Source: Candidatus Latescibacterota bacterium (GTDB lineage Bacteria; Latescibacterota; UBA2968). Taken from it: DNA of 64,000 nucleotides. Positions 53,286 to 61,295 of this stretch are shown here, one piece after another. The notes under the pieces are model-generated. The model had not been told where the DNA came from. It saw only the letters and a program-made list of their open reading frames with translations, and searched no databases. How positions within the stretch are numbered: the stretch's first letter is position 1; each line of letters starts with the position of its first letter. The DNA lies in the NCBI GenBank assembly GCA_022824945.1, contig JAJDYX010000031.1, positions 62,001 through 126,000 on the forward strand. Reading direction: 5' to 3'. The position numbers were made by a program, and so were the translations under genes.

Positions 53286-54011
53286 ATGAAAATCCTCATC
53301 CTCGGTGGCAATGGCTTTCTCGGTCCTTACGTCGTCAAAGCACTCGAAGACCACCATCAACTTCGCGTCACCGACCTCATGCCCATCGATACATCGCACG
53401 ACACGCGGCAGGTCGATGTATCCGATTTTGCCCAGGTCATGTCCGCTGCCGAGGGCATGGACGTCATCATCAACTGCTCTGTTCAGCGCACCCATCGCAA
53501 AATCGCTTTCGGCGTGAACACAATGGGAACGCACAACGCACTCCGCGCCGCAGTTGCCTGTGGCATGAAACGCTTTATCAACACGGGACCGCGCTTCTCA
53601 CTCGTCGGCCCTTCCTACCTCAATTACGACCATACCATTCCTGAAAACATCCCCCCACAACCCGGCACGGAACTCTATGCAATGAGCAAAGGCCTCGGCC
53701 TCGAAATCTGCCGACTCTTCAGCGAACACCATCCGCTACACGTCCTCTCGCTCATCTTCTCGCGCTTTCGAGAACCCACCGCCGATCCCCACAACACCGA
53801 TGACAGCACCCTCAGCATATCAGCCAGAGATGCCGCACAAGCCGTTAAGTGCGCCATAGAAGTCGATCTTCAAACACTCCCATCGCGCTTTGAAGTCTTC
53901 TTCATCACCACAGACCTGCCGCACAATCGCTTTCCAAACACGCGCTTGCGCTCAATACTCGGTTTTGACCCTGAAGACAAACTCGAAGCCTACTGGACAA
54001 AACCCACCTAA
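53286..54011 (+). CDS. NAD(P)-dependent epimerase/dehydratase-like SDR protein
   Basis: 241 residues from the ATG at 53286; a longer frame from 53190 overlaps the upstream gene and is rejected. Rossmann motif ILGGNGFLGPYVVKAL at the N-terminus, the second-strand Asp in LRVTDLMPID and a central INCSVQRTHRK; YAMSKGLGLE supplies the Tyr-x-x-x-Lys pair. It probably works on an NDP-sugar or a free polyol. Its last four bases overlap the convergent Gfo/Idh/MocA gene. Confidence 0.82.
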   Translation: MKILILGGNGFLGPYVVKALEDHHQLRVTDLMPIDTSHDTRQVDVSDFAQVMSAAEGMDVIINCSVQRTHRKIAFGVNTMGTHNALRAAVACGMKRFINTGPRFSLVGPSYLNYDHTIPENIPPQPGTELYAMSKGLGLEICRLFSEHHPLHVLSLIFSRFREPTADPHNTDDSTLSISARDAAQAVKCAIEVDLQTLPSRFEVFFITTDLPHNRFPNTRLRSILGFDPEDKLEAYWTKPT

Positions 54012-55012
54012 ATCGCCACCTGCTGTCCCGTCTTTGCCGATTCAAAAATCGCGTCAATCAATCCCATTGAGGCGCGCAACTGATCGGGCGTTACATTGGG
54101 CTTTGCCTCCCCCTGGCACGCAGCAATCAAATTTTCATAGAGCTGATCGCGTTCGTGAATAGCCTCCATTGTCTCGGCTACATCCATATCTTCTGTCTGC
54201 ACAGTGATTTGGCTATTGACCCCCTGCGCGGTAATACACCCCTTCGTGCCCACCACATACCAGTGAGGCGCAGGTAGAATCGTCATATTGCTCGCCTCCA
54301 GATACGCTGTCGCCCCCCCTTCAAATCGCATCAAACATGAAAAATGGTCATCTACTTCATCGCTGAACACAATGCCGCGCGCATCTGCCGACAAAGCCGT
54401 TAATGGACGATCGACGAGCCGAAGCACCTGATCGCCACAGTGCGGCGCGTAATCGTACACCATCCCACCGCCGTAATCGCGCTGAATGCGCCACGTCGGA
54501 TTAAAGCCCTCAATCCCCCACTTAGTCCATCCTTCGCCGTATTGCGACCACACCCGACGCACATGTTGTACCTCTCCGATGCGCCCACTTTCCACACATT
54601 TTACGATCGCCCGATACTCCCCGTCATATCGCCGCGACTGATGACAATGAATCACCACACCAGCCTGCTCAGCAGCGCCAATCATTTGTTCGGCTTCGGC
54701 GCGCGTCATCGCAAATGGCTTATCCACAAACACATGCTTACCCGCCTCAGCAGCCTGCATGGCCAGTTCGCAATGCGTATTCGGCGGTGTGGTCACAATA
54801 ACCAACTGAACGCCATCATCCGATAGCAGGTCGCCAAAATGCTCGTAAATCGCCGCCTCGGGATTATCCTCTGCTGCCGCCTGACGGCGCACCTCGGTCA
54901 TATCGCACACAGCTGCCAACCGCGTATCCTCCCGGTTGTTAATCCAGTTCCTGTGTGCCCCCGTAGCAACTTTCCCATACCCGACAATACCAACACCCAT
55001 TTCTCGACTCAT
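54008..55012 (-). CDS. Gfo/Idh/MocA family oxidoreductase
   Basis: 334 residues. N-terminal Rossmann fold (GIVGYGKVATGAH), the family motif VTTPPNTHCELAMQAAEAGK and the catalytic Lys in VDKPFAM (EKP-like). The C-terminal alpha/beta domain has GGGMVYDYAPHCGD, in which Asp and His are catalytic candidates. Members oxidise or isomerise sugars, inositols or their derivatives with NAD(P). It lies in a cluster with an MDR dehydrogenase and two SDRs. GGAG is near the start codon. Confidence 0.92.
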   Translation of the reverse strand: MSREMGVGIVGYGKVATGAHRNWINNREDTRLAAVCDMTEVRRQAAAEDNPEAAIYEHFGDLLSDDGVQLVIVTTPPNTHCELAMQAAEAGKHVFVDKPFAMTRAEAEQMIGAAEQAGVVIHCHQSRRYDGEYRAIVKCVESGRIGEVQHVRRVWSQYGEGWTKWGIEGFNPTWRIQRDYGGGMVYDYAPHCGDQVLRLVDRPLTALSADARGIVFSDEVDDHFSCLMRFEGGATAYLEASNMTILPAPHWYVVGTKGCITAQGVNSQITVQTEDMDVAETMEAIHERDQLYENLIAACQGEAKPNVTPDQLRASMGLIDAIFESAKTGQQVAI

Positions 55013-55188
55013 TTTTTTCTCCTATACGAATCAGCGGAACGGTTTACAACTGGCCGTCTCTCAGAGCTTGCCCCACAAGTGGGTAATGTGGGGCCAGTTC
55101 ATCTACGAATCTACGCCCTCCATCCTCCCAAAGCATGTGCTGACATGATGTAAGTCAGTATCGGTATGTATTACCATTCGTCTATTCG
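55013..55188. other. Intergenic region with a stable hairpin
   Basis: GCCCCACA (55070-55077) and TGTGGGGC (55087-55094) form an eight-base stem with a nine-base loop. An outer ACTGGCC/GGCCAGT pair (55049-55055 and 55092-55098) offers an alternative fold. No U-run follows, so it is not a standard terminator. It could be an RNA processing or regulatory structure between the MDR and Gfo/Idh/MocA genes. Confidence 0.5.
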
Positions 55189-55191
55189 TCA
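55175..55191. repeat. GACGAATA tandem repeat at the MDR gene stop
   Basis: On the minus strand the sequence TGACGAATAGACGAATGG starts with the TGA stop codon of the dehydrogenase gene and holds two GACGAAT units. It is another case of an intergenic repeat that begins exactly at a stop codon. Confidence 0.5.
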
Positions 55192-56127
55192 TCTCAGCGT
55201 CACAACCCCTTTAATATAGCTCTCATCGCCCGTCAAAATTTGTGCCATCAAATCCGGATAATCTTCGAGCGTTGCCGTATGTGTCACCAGCGGTTTGAGA
55301 TCAATAATACCTTTGTGAATGAGGCGAATCGCAGGGTCAAAAGTATCTCGCAATTTTGAAGCTGGCGCAGAATTGACAACGGTAAATCCCCCCAAATGCC
55401 ACTTCGTGGGGTCAAAAGAGGCCGTCTGGCCTTTGAGCCAGCCAAAGAGATTGATGCGTCCACCGCGTTTCACAATATCGGTAGATAGATCCAGACCGGC
55501 CTGGCTCCCAGACGTATCGACAACCACGTCAATCTCTCTACTCTTGAGTTCGCGCGATAAATCTTGTAGATCAGCTTCAGCCGTGTTATACACCTCCCCA
55601 ACACCAAGTCGTTGTGCCAAATCCAGACGGCTTTGAACAATATCCAGAACGATCAAATCGTCGAGGGGATAGCGCAGAAGCCCTTGCAGAATCAACAAGC
55701 CCATAAATCCACAGCCGACTAACACAATGCGGTTTCCGGGCTGAATCTGGCAATGGTCAATCCCGGTAACGGCACAGGACACGGGTTCGACAATCCAGTA
55801 TTCGTCCGGCAAATCGGATTCTGGGATTTTGAAAACGCGCTGTGAGGATAAATTGCGGACATTGGCAAAACCACCACCGGCGACCCGGTCGCCCTCTTTG
55901 AAACCCGTGACACCAGCACCGATCTTGGCGACATAACCAACGCCTTCGTGTCCTGGAGGTGCCATCGGATGCATCTGATTGCCGAGTTTGGCCGTAGCCA
56001 CATCCCACGAACATATCCCACACGCGCCATCTTCAACTTGCACTTCATTCTCGCCGGGGTCCGGCACTTCCCTTTCAAACAGTTCAATACTGCCATCGTC
56101 TAAATAGCGAAGCGTTTTATTTGACAT
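55189..56127 (-). CDS. Medium-chain (zinc-type) alcohol/polyol dehydrogenase lacking the structural zinc lobe
   Basis: 312 residues, shorter than the usual 340-350. Catalytic zinc ligands are Cys in GACGICSWD, His-Glu in PGHEGVG and a downstream Cys or Glu in VEPVSCAV. The NAD-binding fold is VLVGCGFMGLL, with VLDIVQSRLDLA. The four-Cys loop that normally follows GDRV is missing (GDRVAGGGFANVRNL instead). It should oxidise a polyol or sugar. It is 16 bases downstream of an NAD-dependent epimerase gene. Confidence 0.87.
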   Translation of the reverse strand: MSNKTLRYLDDGSIELFEREVPDPGENEVQVEDGACGICSWDVATAKLGNQMHPMAPPGHEGVGYVAKIGAGVTGFKEGDRVAGGGFANVRNLSSQRVFKIPESDLPDEYWIVEPVSCAVTGIDHCQIQPGNRIVLVGCGFMGLLILQGLLRYPLDDLIVLDIVQSRLDLAQRLGVGEVYNTAEADLQDLSRELKSREIDVVVDTSGSQAGLDLSTDIVKRGGRINLFGWLKGQTASFDPTKWHLGGFTVVNSAPASKLRDTFDPAIRLIHKGIIDLKPLVTHTATLEDYPDLMAQILTGDESYIKGVVTLR

Positions 56128-56143
56128 TGTCTTCTCCTGTTAT

Positions 56144-57070
56144 TTACACACCCCGTTGATCAAACCAGGCGCGGTAAGTCCGCACACCGGATTCGAGATC
56201 GTATTTGGGTTCGTAACCGAGTTGATCTCTGGCAAGGGTAATATCGAGTGGCGCGCCGCGCTCGAGGTTGACGCCCGGTCCAACTTCATACCGGGGATTG
56301 CCCGGCGAATGCCGCTTCACGACTTCGATAATTTCATCAATGGGATTGTAAGTGCCCGTGGCAATATTAAAAGATCGACTGGCGACATTTGTCGCTCTAA
56401 GCATGAGCAAAACACCCCGTGCGGCATCTTCGATATAAGTCCAATCGGCCTTTTGTTCACGGCCTTTTGGCAAGCTCACATCTTGTCCGCTCAACCCGGC
56501 AAAAATGCGCGTATTAAAGCCCGCATCCGGACCGGGGGCATTGGGAGGACCATATAAAAAAAAGAGGCGGGCGCAAAGCACATCAACGCCATAAGTTGCA
56601 TAATACTGGTGGCAGAGATGTTCCGACATGGCCTTGGTCGCGCCATAGGGATCACTGGGAATCATGGGGGTATCTTCAGTCAGCGGTCCGTCTTGCTTGC
56701 CATAAACCGCGCCGCTGGATACATATACCACCTTCAGACCGCCGACCTGTCGCGCAACTTCGAGGATATTGTGCGTCCCCCCCACATTGACCTGTGTCGC
56801 AAAATGGGGATTGTCGCGCACATCTCCCCCCAGAAGCGCGGCAGTGTGAACAATACCCGTGAGATCCGGGTTATTGCGCACAATCTCGTTAATATGTGCA
56901 AGACCCAGAATATTGCCTTCAACAAATGTGATGCGATCCGACACATGGGACAAAAAATTGTCGTGCCGTTCAAACATATCAAAAGCGATGACGTCTTCGC
57001 CTTCTTCAGCGAGGAGTTTGGCGACCCAGGAACCGACAAAGCCAGAGCCTCCGGTTACGAGAATGGACAT
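56144..57070 (-). CDS. NAD-dependent epimerase/dehydratase (UDP-glucose 4-epimerase-like)
   Basis: 308 residues from the ATG at 57070, chosen for GGAG six bases upstream and a consensus promoter just before it; upstream codons to 57190 would precede that promoter. GGSGFVGSW is the NAD fold, VSSGAVYG and YGATKAMSEHL supply Ser, Tyr and Lys. The C-terminal part (LFFLYGPPNAPGPDAGF) binds the sugar. It belongs to extended SDRs acting on nucleotide sugars or sugar acids. It is cotranscribed with the MDR gene. Confidence 0.9.
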   Translation of the reverse strand: MSILVTGGSGFVGSWVAKLLAEEGEDVIAFDMFERHDNFLSHVSDRITFVEGNILGLAHINEIVRNNPDLTGIVHTAALLGGDVRDNPHFATQVNVGGTHNILEVARQVGGLKVVYVSSGAVYGKQDGPLTEDTPMIPSDPYGATKAMSEHLCHQYYATYGVDVLCARLFFLYGPPNAPGPDAGFNTRIFAGLSGQDVSLPKGREQKADWTYIEDAARGVLLMLRATNVASRSFNIATGTYNPIDEIIEVVKRHSPGNPRYEVGPGVNLERGAPLDITLARDQLGYEPKYDLESGVRTYRAWFDQRGV

Positions 57071-57112
57071 ATTAATCTCCATATAGGTTAAAAATGACAA
57101 TTTTTCGGCCCT

Positions 57113-57141
57113 ATGATAATTGCCCCCATGAGGGATGTCAA
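57113..57141 (-). promoter_or_regulatory. Consensus sigma-70 promoter for the epimerase-MDR genes
   Basis: On the minus strand TTGACA (57141-57136), 17 bases, TATCAT (57118-57113). Transcription would start near 57106, leaving about 35 bases to the ATG at 57070. Confidence 0.7.
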
Positions 57142-57230
57142 CGGCTTTGTGCGAAAGGCTTGACTTTGGCAATGAATTTCGTAACCTCATACACGAAATG
57201 TGTTCTTATATCACTATTACGGAGGAAAAA

Positions 57231-58400
57231 ATGGCAACAGTAAAACTGACCGTTCACGCAGGCCCTCACAATCGGATCAACTGTCCGGTTTCGGCGGTGG
57301 TGGAAACGCCAGAAAGCGCGACAACAGCAACCCTGAGCGCGGGAGATGGCGAAGTCCCCTGTCAGGTAACGCCCGTAAGCGACGGTTTGCAGGTCAATTT
57401 CATTGTCGATAATCTCGAAGCGGGACAAACCGCTGAGTACGAACTCGCAATAGGAAAAGAATCCAAAGATCGCGGGCACAATGTGGAAGTCACACAAGGA
57501 GAAAATGAAGTATCTGTCTCAATTGGTGGCCAACATTTTACGACCTATTGTCATGGCACAGAACTGGCGAGACCACTTTTGTATCCCGTCATCGGACCTT
57601 ATGGCGATCCGGTAACGCGGCGGTTGGCCACGCCGGCAGACGGACGGGAAATGGATCACCATCACCATCGCTCCATCTGGATTGCACACGGAGAAGTGAA
57701 TGGCGCAGACAACTGGTCAGAAGGCGAATCTCACGGACGGATTTTGCATCGGGACTTTGAATCGCTCGAAAGCGGCCCCGTATTGGGGCGAATTGTATCG
57801 AATAGCGACTGGGTCGGCATGGATGGTTGGACAGGACCTCCGGGCAGAAATCGCGAGATTTTGGATCAGCGTGCAGAGTGGATTGTGTACAACACGCCCT
57901 CTTCCGTGCGAATCATGGATTTGCACCTCACGCTCACCGCCCGAAATATGGATGTGTTATTCGGCGACACAAAAGAAGGCGGTCTGGCGTCTATTCGCGT
58001 GGAAGAAACAATGGAAGTAAAACGCGACCTGGGCGGCAAAATCGAGAATGGCATTGGCGGCATCGATGAAGACGAGACCTGGGGAAAACGCGCGCCGTGG
58101 TGCCATTATTCAGGTCCAGTAAATGGCAATATAACAGGTGTCGCCATCATGGATCACCCCGACAGCTTTCGGCACCCCACGCACTGGCACGTACGCAATT
58201 ACGGCTTGATGACAGCCAATCCTTTTGGACACTCGTATTTTTACGGCGATGAAAGCCAGCGCGGACATCACACACTCTCGCAGGGCGAATCACTCGTGGG
58301 CATTTATCGCTATTATTTCCACAAAGGCGACGCCACCGACGGCAATATCCGGGAGCGGTATCACGACTTCGCCCACCCACCTGTGATTGATCAGGATTAA
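57231..58400 (+). CDS. DUF6807/PmoA-like family protein
   Basis: 389 residues from the ATG at 57231, preceded by the near-perfect Shine-Dalgarno ACGGAGGAAAA; an upstream frame to 57135 is rejected. The conserved patch is MDHHHHRSIWIAHGEVNG (about 141-158), with GPYGDPVTRR before and HPTHWHVRNYGLMTANPFG after. These are typical of the PmoA-like (DUF6807) family, whose members are often found in carbohydrate-degradation clusters and are misnamed after methane monooxygenase; no membrane helix is present. The His cluster may bind metal. It ends in a GGATTAA repeat that also forms the Shine-Dalgarno of the next gene. Confidence 0.85.
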   Translation: MATVKLTVHAGPHNRINCPVSAVVETPESATTATLSAGDGEVPCQVTPVSDGLQVNFIVDNLEAGQTAEYELAIGKESKDRGHNVEVTQGENEVSVSIGGQHFTTYCHGTELARPLLYPVIGPYGDPVTRRLATPADGREMDHHHHRSIWIAHGEVNGADNWSEGESHGRILHRDFESLESGPVLGRIVSNSDWVGMDGWTGPPGRNREILDQRAEWIVYNTPSSVRIMDLHLTLTARNMDVLFGDTKEGGLASIRVEETMEVKRDLGGKIENGIGGIDEDETWGKRAPWCHYSGPVNGNITGVAIMDHPDSFRHPTHWHVRNYGLMTANPFGHSYFYGDESQRGHHTLSQGESLVGIYRYYFHKGDATDGNIRERYHDFAHPPVIDQD

Positions 58401-58413
58401 AGGATTAAAGGAT
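58393..58413. repeat. AGGATTAA tandem repeat serving as stop codon and Shine-Dalgarno
   Basis: AGGATTAAAGGATTAAAGGA has two and a half copies of AGGATTAA. The first TAA stops the PmoA-like gene, and the last AAAGGA is immediately before the ATG of the SDR gene at 58412. Confidence 0.6.
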
Positions 58414-59191
58414 GGACCTCAATCTCACCAATAAAGTCGCCCTCATCACCGGGGGCAGTCGCGGCATTGGTCGCGCAACCGCATTGCGATTTGCCGCAGA
58501 AGGTTGCAACATCGCCTTGTGCGCGCGCGGGCAAGCAGGCATTGACAAAACACTTGAAGAAATTCGCGCACACGATGTCGAGGCATTCGGACTCGCGCTC
58601 GATGTAGCCGAACCCGGCGAAACCGAGCGATTTGTCAATACAGCCGCAGATGCACTCGGCAGCGTTGATATCCTCGTCAACAATGTGGGAGGCACAGCGG
58701 GATCGCGCGAATTGCTCACCTCCACAGACGCCGACTGGCAACAAACCTTTGACCTCAACCTTTTTCACGCGGTTCGCGCCAGCCGCGTAGCTGTTCCCCA
58801 CATGACAAAAAGAAATGGCGGCAGTATTGTCACCATCTCTTCCATCTCCGGTTGGAAACCCGCAAATAGGGGCGCGCAATACGGCGCAACCAAAGCCGCT
58901 GAAATATTTCTCGCTGGCGCACTCGCGTGGGAACTGGCAACCCACAACATCCGCGTCAACACCGTCTGCCCAGGCTCGCTCCTCTTCCCTGGCGGCGGTT
59001 GGGAACGCTTCCAAAACGAAACACCGGAACAATACGAAATCTTCCGCACGCGCGAATTTCCCGCACAGCGACTCGGCACGGACTTCGAAGTCGCAGATGT
59101 CGTCGTATTTCTCTCATCCGACCGCGCGAGTTGGATCAACGGTGCGTCCATTCCCGTAGATGGCGCGCAGGGAAGACCCACGGCTTTTTGA
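58412..59191 (+). CDS. SDR family oxidoreductase (FabG/glucose-dehydrogenase-like)
   Basis: 259 residues. LITGGSRGIGRATALRFAAE is the cofactor site, NNVGG the central motif, Ser in SISSISGW and Tyr-x-x-x-Lys in YGATKAAE the catalytic residues, and a C-terminal NGASIPVDGAQG the usual end. It is a classical SDR that oxidises an alcohol or reduces a keto group with NAD(P). The cluster context suggests a sugar or polyol. A terminator follows at 59208-59245. Confidence 0.92.
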   Translation: MDLNLTNKVALITGGSRGIGRATALRFAAEGCNIALCARGQAGIDKTLEEIRAHDVEAFGLALDVAEPGETERFVNTAADALGSVDILVNNVGGTAGSRELLTSTDADWQQTFDLNLFHAVRASRVAVPHMTKRNGGSIVTISSISGWKPANRGAQYGATKAAEIFLAGALAWELATHNIRVNTVCPGSLLFPGGGWERFQNETPEQYEIFRTREFPAQRLGTDFEVADVVVFLSSDRASWINGASIPVDGAQGRPTAF

Positions 59192-59207
59192 GCTATTGCA
59201 CAATAAT

Positions 59208-59245
59208 AAATCGGGCATATCGAATGACTCGACATGCCCGATTTT
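59208..59245 (+). terminator. Rho-independent terminator after the SDR gene
   Basis: AAATCGGGCAT (59208-59218) pairs with ATGCCCGATTT (59234-59244). The loop contains TCGA twice, allowing an inner stem. TTTTCTATTTAT follows as the U-rich tract. It closes the PmoA-SDR unit and insulates dxs. Confidence 0.85.
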
Positions 59246-59271
59246 CTATTTATCGTTTCTTTTTTAGAACT

Positions 59272-59299
59272 TTGTGATTTTTCAGGTGTTGCTTATATT
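59272..59299 (+). promoter_or_regulatory. Possible promoter of dxs
   Basis: TTGTGA (59272-59277), a 16-base spacer and TATATT (59294-59299) lie about 50 bases upstream of the ATG at 59350. The match is moderate. ACAAGGAAAGA precedes the ATG as Shine-Dalgarno. Confidence 0.4.
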
Positions 59300-59349
59300 A
59301 AATATATGTTGCGAATAGCATTACTGACCCTGTCACAAGGAAAGACATC

Positions 59350-61275
59350 ATGTCTCTTCTCGAAACAATCGATTCACCTGACGACTTAAAATCCCTGTCA
59401 ATAGAAGAATTGCACCAGGTCTGTACAGAACTGCGGCAATATATCATTGACGTGGTGACTGAGATAGGCGGACATTTTGGATCCAGCCTGGGGGCGGCGG
59501 AATTGACAGTGGCACTGCACCATCTATACAATACGCCTCAGGACAAAATTGTGTGGGATGTAGGGCATCAGGCTTACGGGCATAAAGTGCTTACCGGGCG
59601 GCGCGAAGCACTCAAAACCATTCGCCAGCCGGGCGGCATTAGCGGATTCCCAATGCGATCAGAAAGTCCGTACGACACATTTGCCGTAGGACATGCGGGC
59701 ACATCGATCTCCGCAGCATTGGGATTTGCGACACAGCGCGATCTGATGGACGAAAAACACAAAGTGGTCGCCGTTATTGGCGATGGTGCTATGACCAGTG
59801 GCATTGCGCTTGAAGGATTGAACAACGCCGGTGCATCCAATCGCGACCTGCTGGTCATTCTCAATGACAATCGCATGTCAATCTCGCCCAATGTCGGTGC
59901 TATTTCGCATTATTTGACGCGCATTATCACCGATCCGATTTACAATCGCGTGAGAGATCGGATTACAAACGATCCCCTTTACAAAAAAATCAAAAGAGAA
60001 GTCTGGAATTTGGCCGGACGCATTCCCGTTGTCGGCACAAATTTGCGCCATGCACTGAGTGGATTCGAAGAGGGGTTAAAGGGCCTGTTAGTTCCGGGTA
60101 TTCTTTTTGAGGAACTGGGATTTCTGTACCTGGGACCTCTGGATGGCAATAATTTGGAAGAGATGGTAAAAACCCTGAAAAATGTGCGGGACTTGAAGGG
60201 ACCGGTGCTATTGCACATCCACACCATCAAGGGCAAGGGCGCGATTCAAGAAGAAGAGGAAGACCCGTATGGCGTCGATTCGATAAAATATCATTCAATC
60301 AGCCCGCCATCGCCCAAAACCCCCCTGCCCAAATATCAGACGGTTTTTGGCGAAGCAATGATTGAGCTTGCCAATAATGACAGCCGCATTGTAGGCGTGA
60401 CAGCCGCGATGTCCGAAGGCACGAGTCTGGATATTTTTTCCGAAGCGCATCCCGACCGCTTTTTTGATGTGGGCATTGCCGAACAGCACGCCGTGACATT
60501 TTCAACCGGAATGGCACTCGAGGGCATGCGCCCCGTCGCAGCGATCTATTCCACATTCTTACAACGGGCTTACGACCAGATCATTCACGATGTCGCCCTG
60601 CAATCGGCACCGGTGATTTTCTGCATGGACCGCGCTGGACTGGTAGGTGCAGATGGGCCTACGCATCACGGCGACTTTGATCTGTCCTACTTAACCTGTG
60701 TGCCCAATATGATCGTAACCGCCCCAAAAGACGGCGACGAATTGCGCGATTTGCTATACACCGCGGTGCAGCAAGTCGATAATCCATTTGCCATTCGGTA
60801 TCCCCGCGGCAATGTACACACCCCGCTTACAGGGCGCGATCCCGAAGTCTTAAAAATCGGTTCATGGGAGGCATTGGCCGATGGTGAGGATCTGGTATTC
60901 CTCGCAGTGGGCACAATGGTAGATCACGCCTGCCAGGCACGAGAAAAACTCATAGAAGCTGGCATCTCCGCCGCAGTGATCAATTGCCGATTTGTCAAAC
61001 CCATGGACCTGGAAATGCTCGACGATCTCGCCGACCGCTATCAAGTGCTAATCACCGTCGAAGAGAATACCATTGAAGGCGGATTCGGATCGGGCGTTGC
61101 GCGTTATTTGAGCGACCAGATGCGAGAGGGCCAGCGCGTACACACCCTCGGCATACCCGATCGCTTTTTCCAACACGGCTCACAGGGCGCGCTACGCGAC
61201 GAAGCGGGCATCTCACCCGAAGCAATAGCAGCAACCGCCCAGCGCGTTGTCGCACGAGAACCCGTTGAATATTGA
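59350..61275 (+). CDS. dxs: 1-deoxy-D-xylulose-5-phosphate synthase
   Basis: 641 residues, standard size. Conserved parts are GGHFGSSLGAAELTVALH, DVGHQAYGHKVLTGR, the thiamine-diphosphate motif GDGAMTSGIALEGLNNAG ... NDN, then FDVGIAEQHAVTFSTGMA (catalytic Glu region) and DRAGLVGADGPTHHGDFD. It condenses pyruvate and glyceraldehyde 3-phosphate in the first step of the MEP isoprenoid pathway. It has its own promoter region after a terminator. The downstream AAA gene follows within about 20 bases or overlaps by four, so it may be cotranscribed. Confidence 0.97.
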   Translation: MSLLETIDSPDDLKSLSIEELHQVCTELRQYIIDVVTEIGGHFGSSLGAAELTVALHHLYNTPQDKIVWDVGHQAYGHKVLTGRREALKTIRQPGGISGFPMRSESPYDTFAVGHAGTSISAALGFATQRDLMDEKHKVVAVIGDGAMTSGIALEGLNNAGASNRDLLVILNDNRMSISPNVGAISHYLTRIITDPIYNRVRDRITNDPLYKKIKREVWNLAGRIPVVGTNLRHALSGFEEGLKGLLVPGILFEELGFLYLGPLDGNNLEEMVKTLKNVRDLKGPVLLHIHTIKGKGAIQEEEEDPYGVDSIKYHSISPPSPKTPLPKYQTVFGEAMIELANNDSRIVGVTAAMSEGTSLDIFSEAHPDRFFDVGIAEQHAVTFSTGMALEGMRPVAAIYSTFLQRAYDQIIHDVALQSAPVIFCMDRAGLVGADGPTHHGDFDLSYLTCVPNMIVTAPKDGDELRDLLYTAVQQVDNPFAIRYPRGNVHTPLTGRDPEVLKIGSWEALADGEDLVFLAVGTMVDHACQAREKLIEAGISAAVINCRFVKPMDLEMLDDLADRYQVLITVEENTIEGGFGSGVARYLSDQMREGQRVHTLGIPDRFFQHGSQGALRDEAGISPEAIAATAQRVVAREPVEY

Positions 61276-61295
61276 GCGCACCAAAGAGCTATCCG

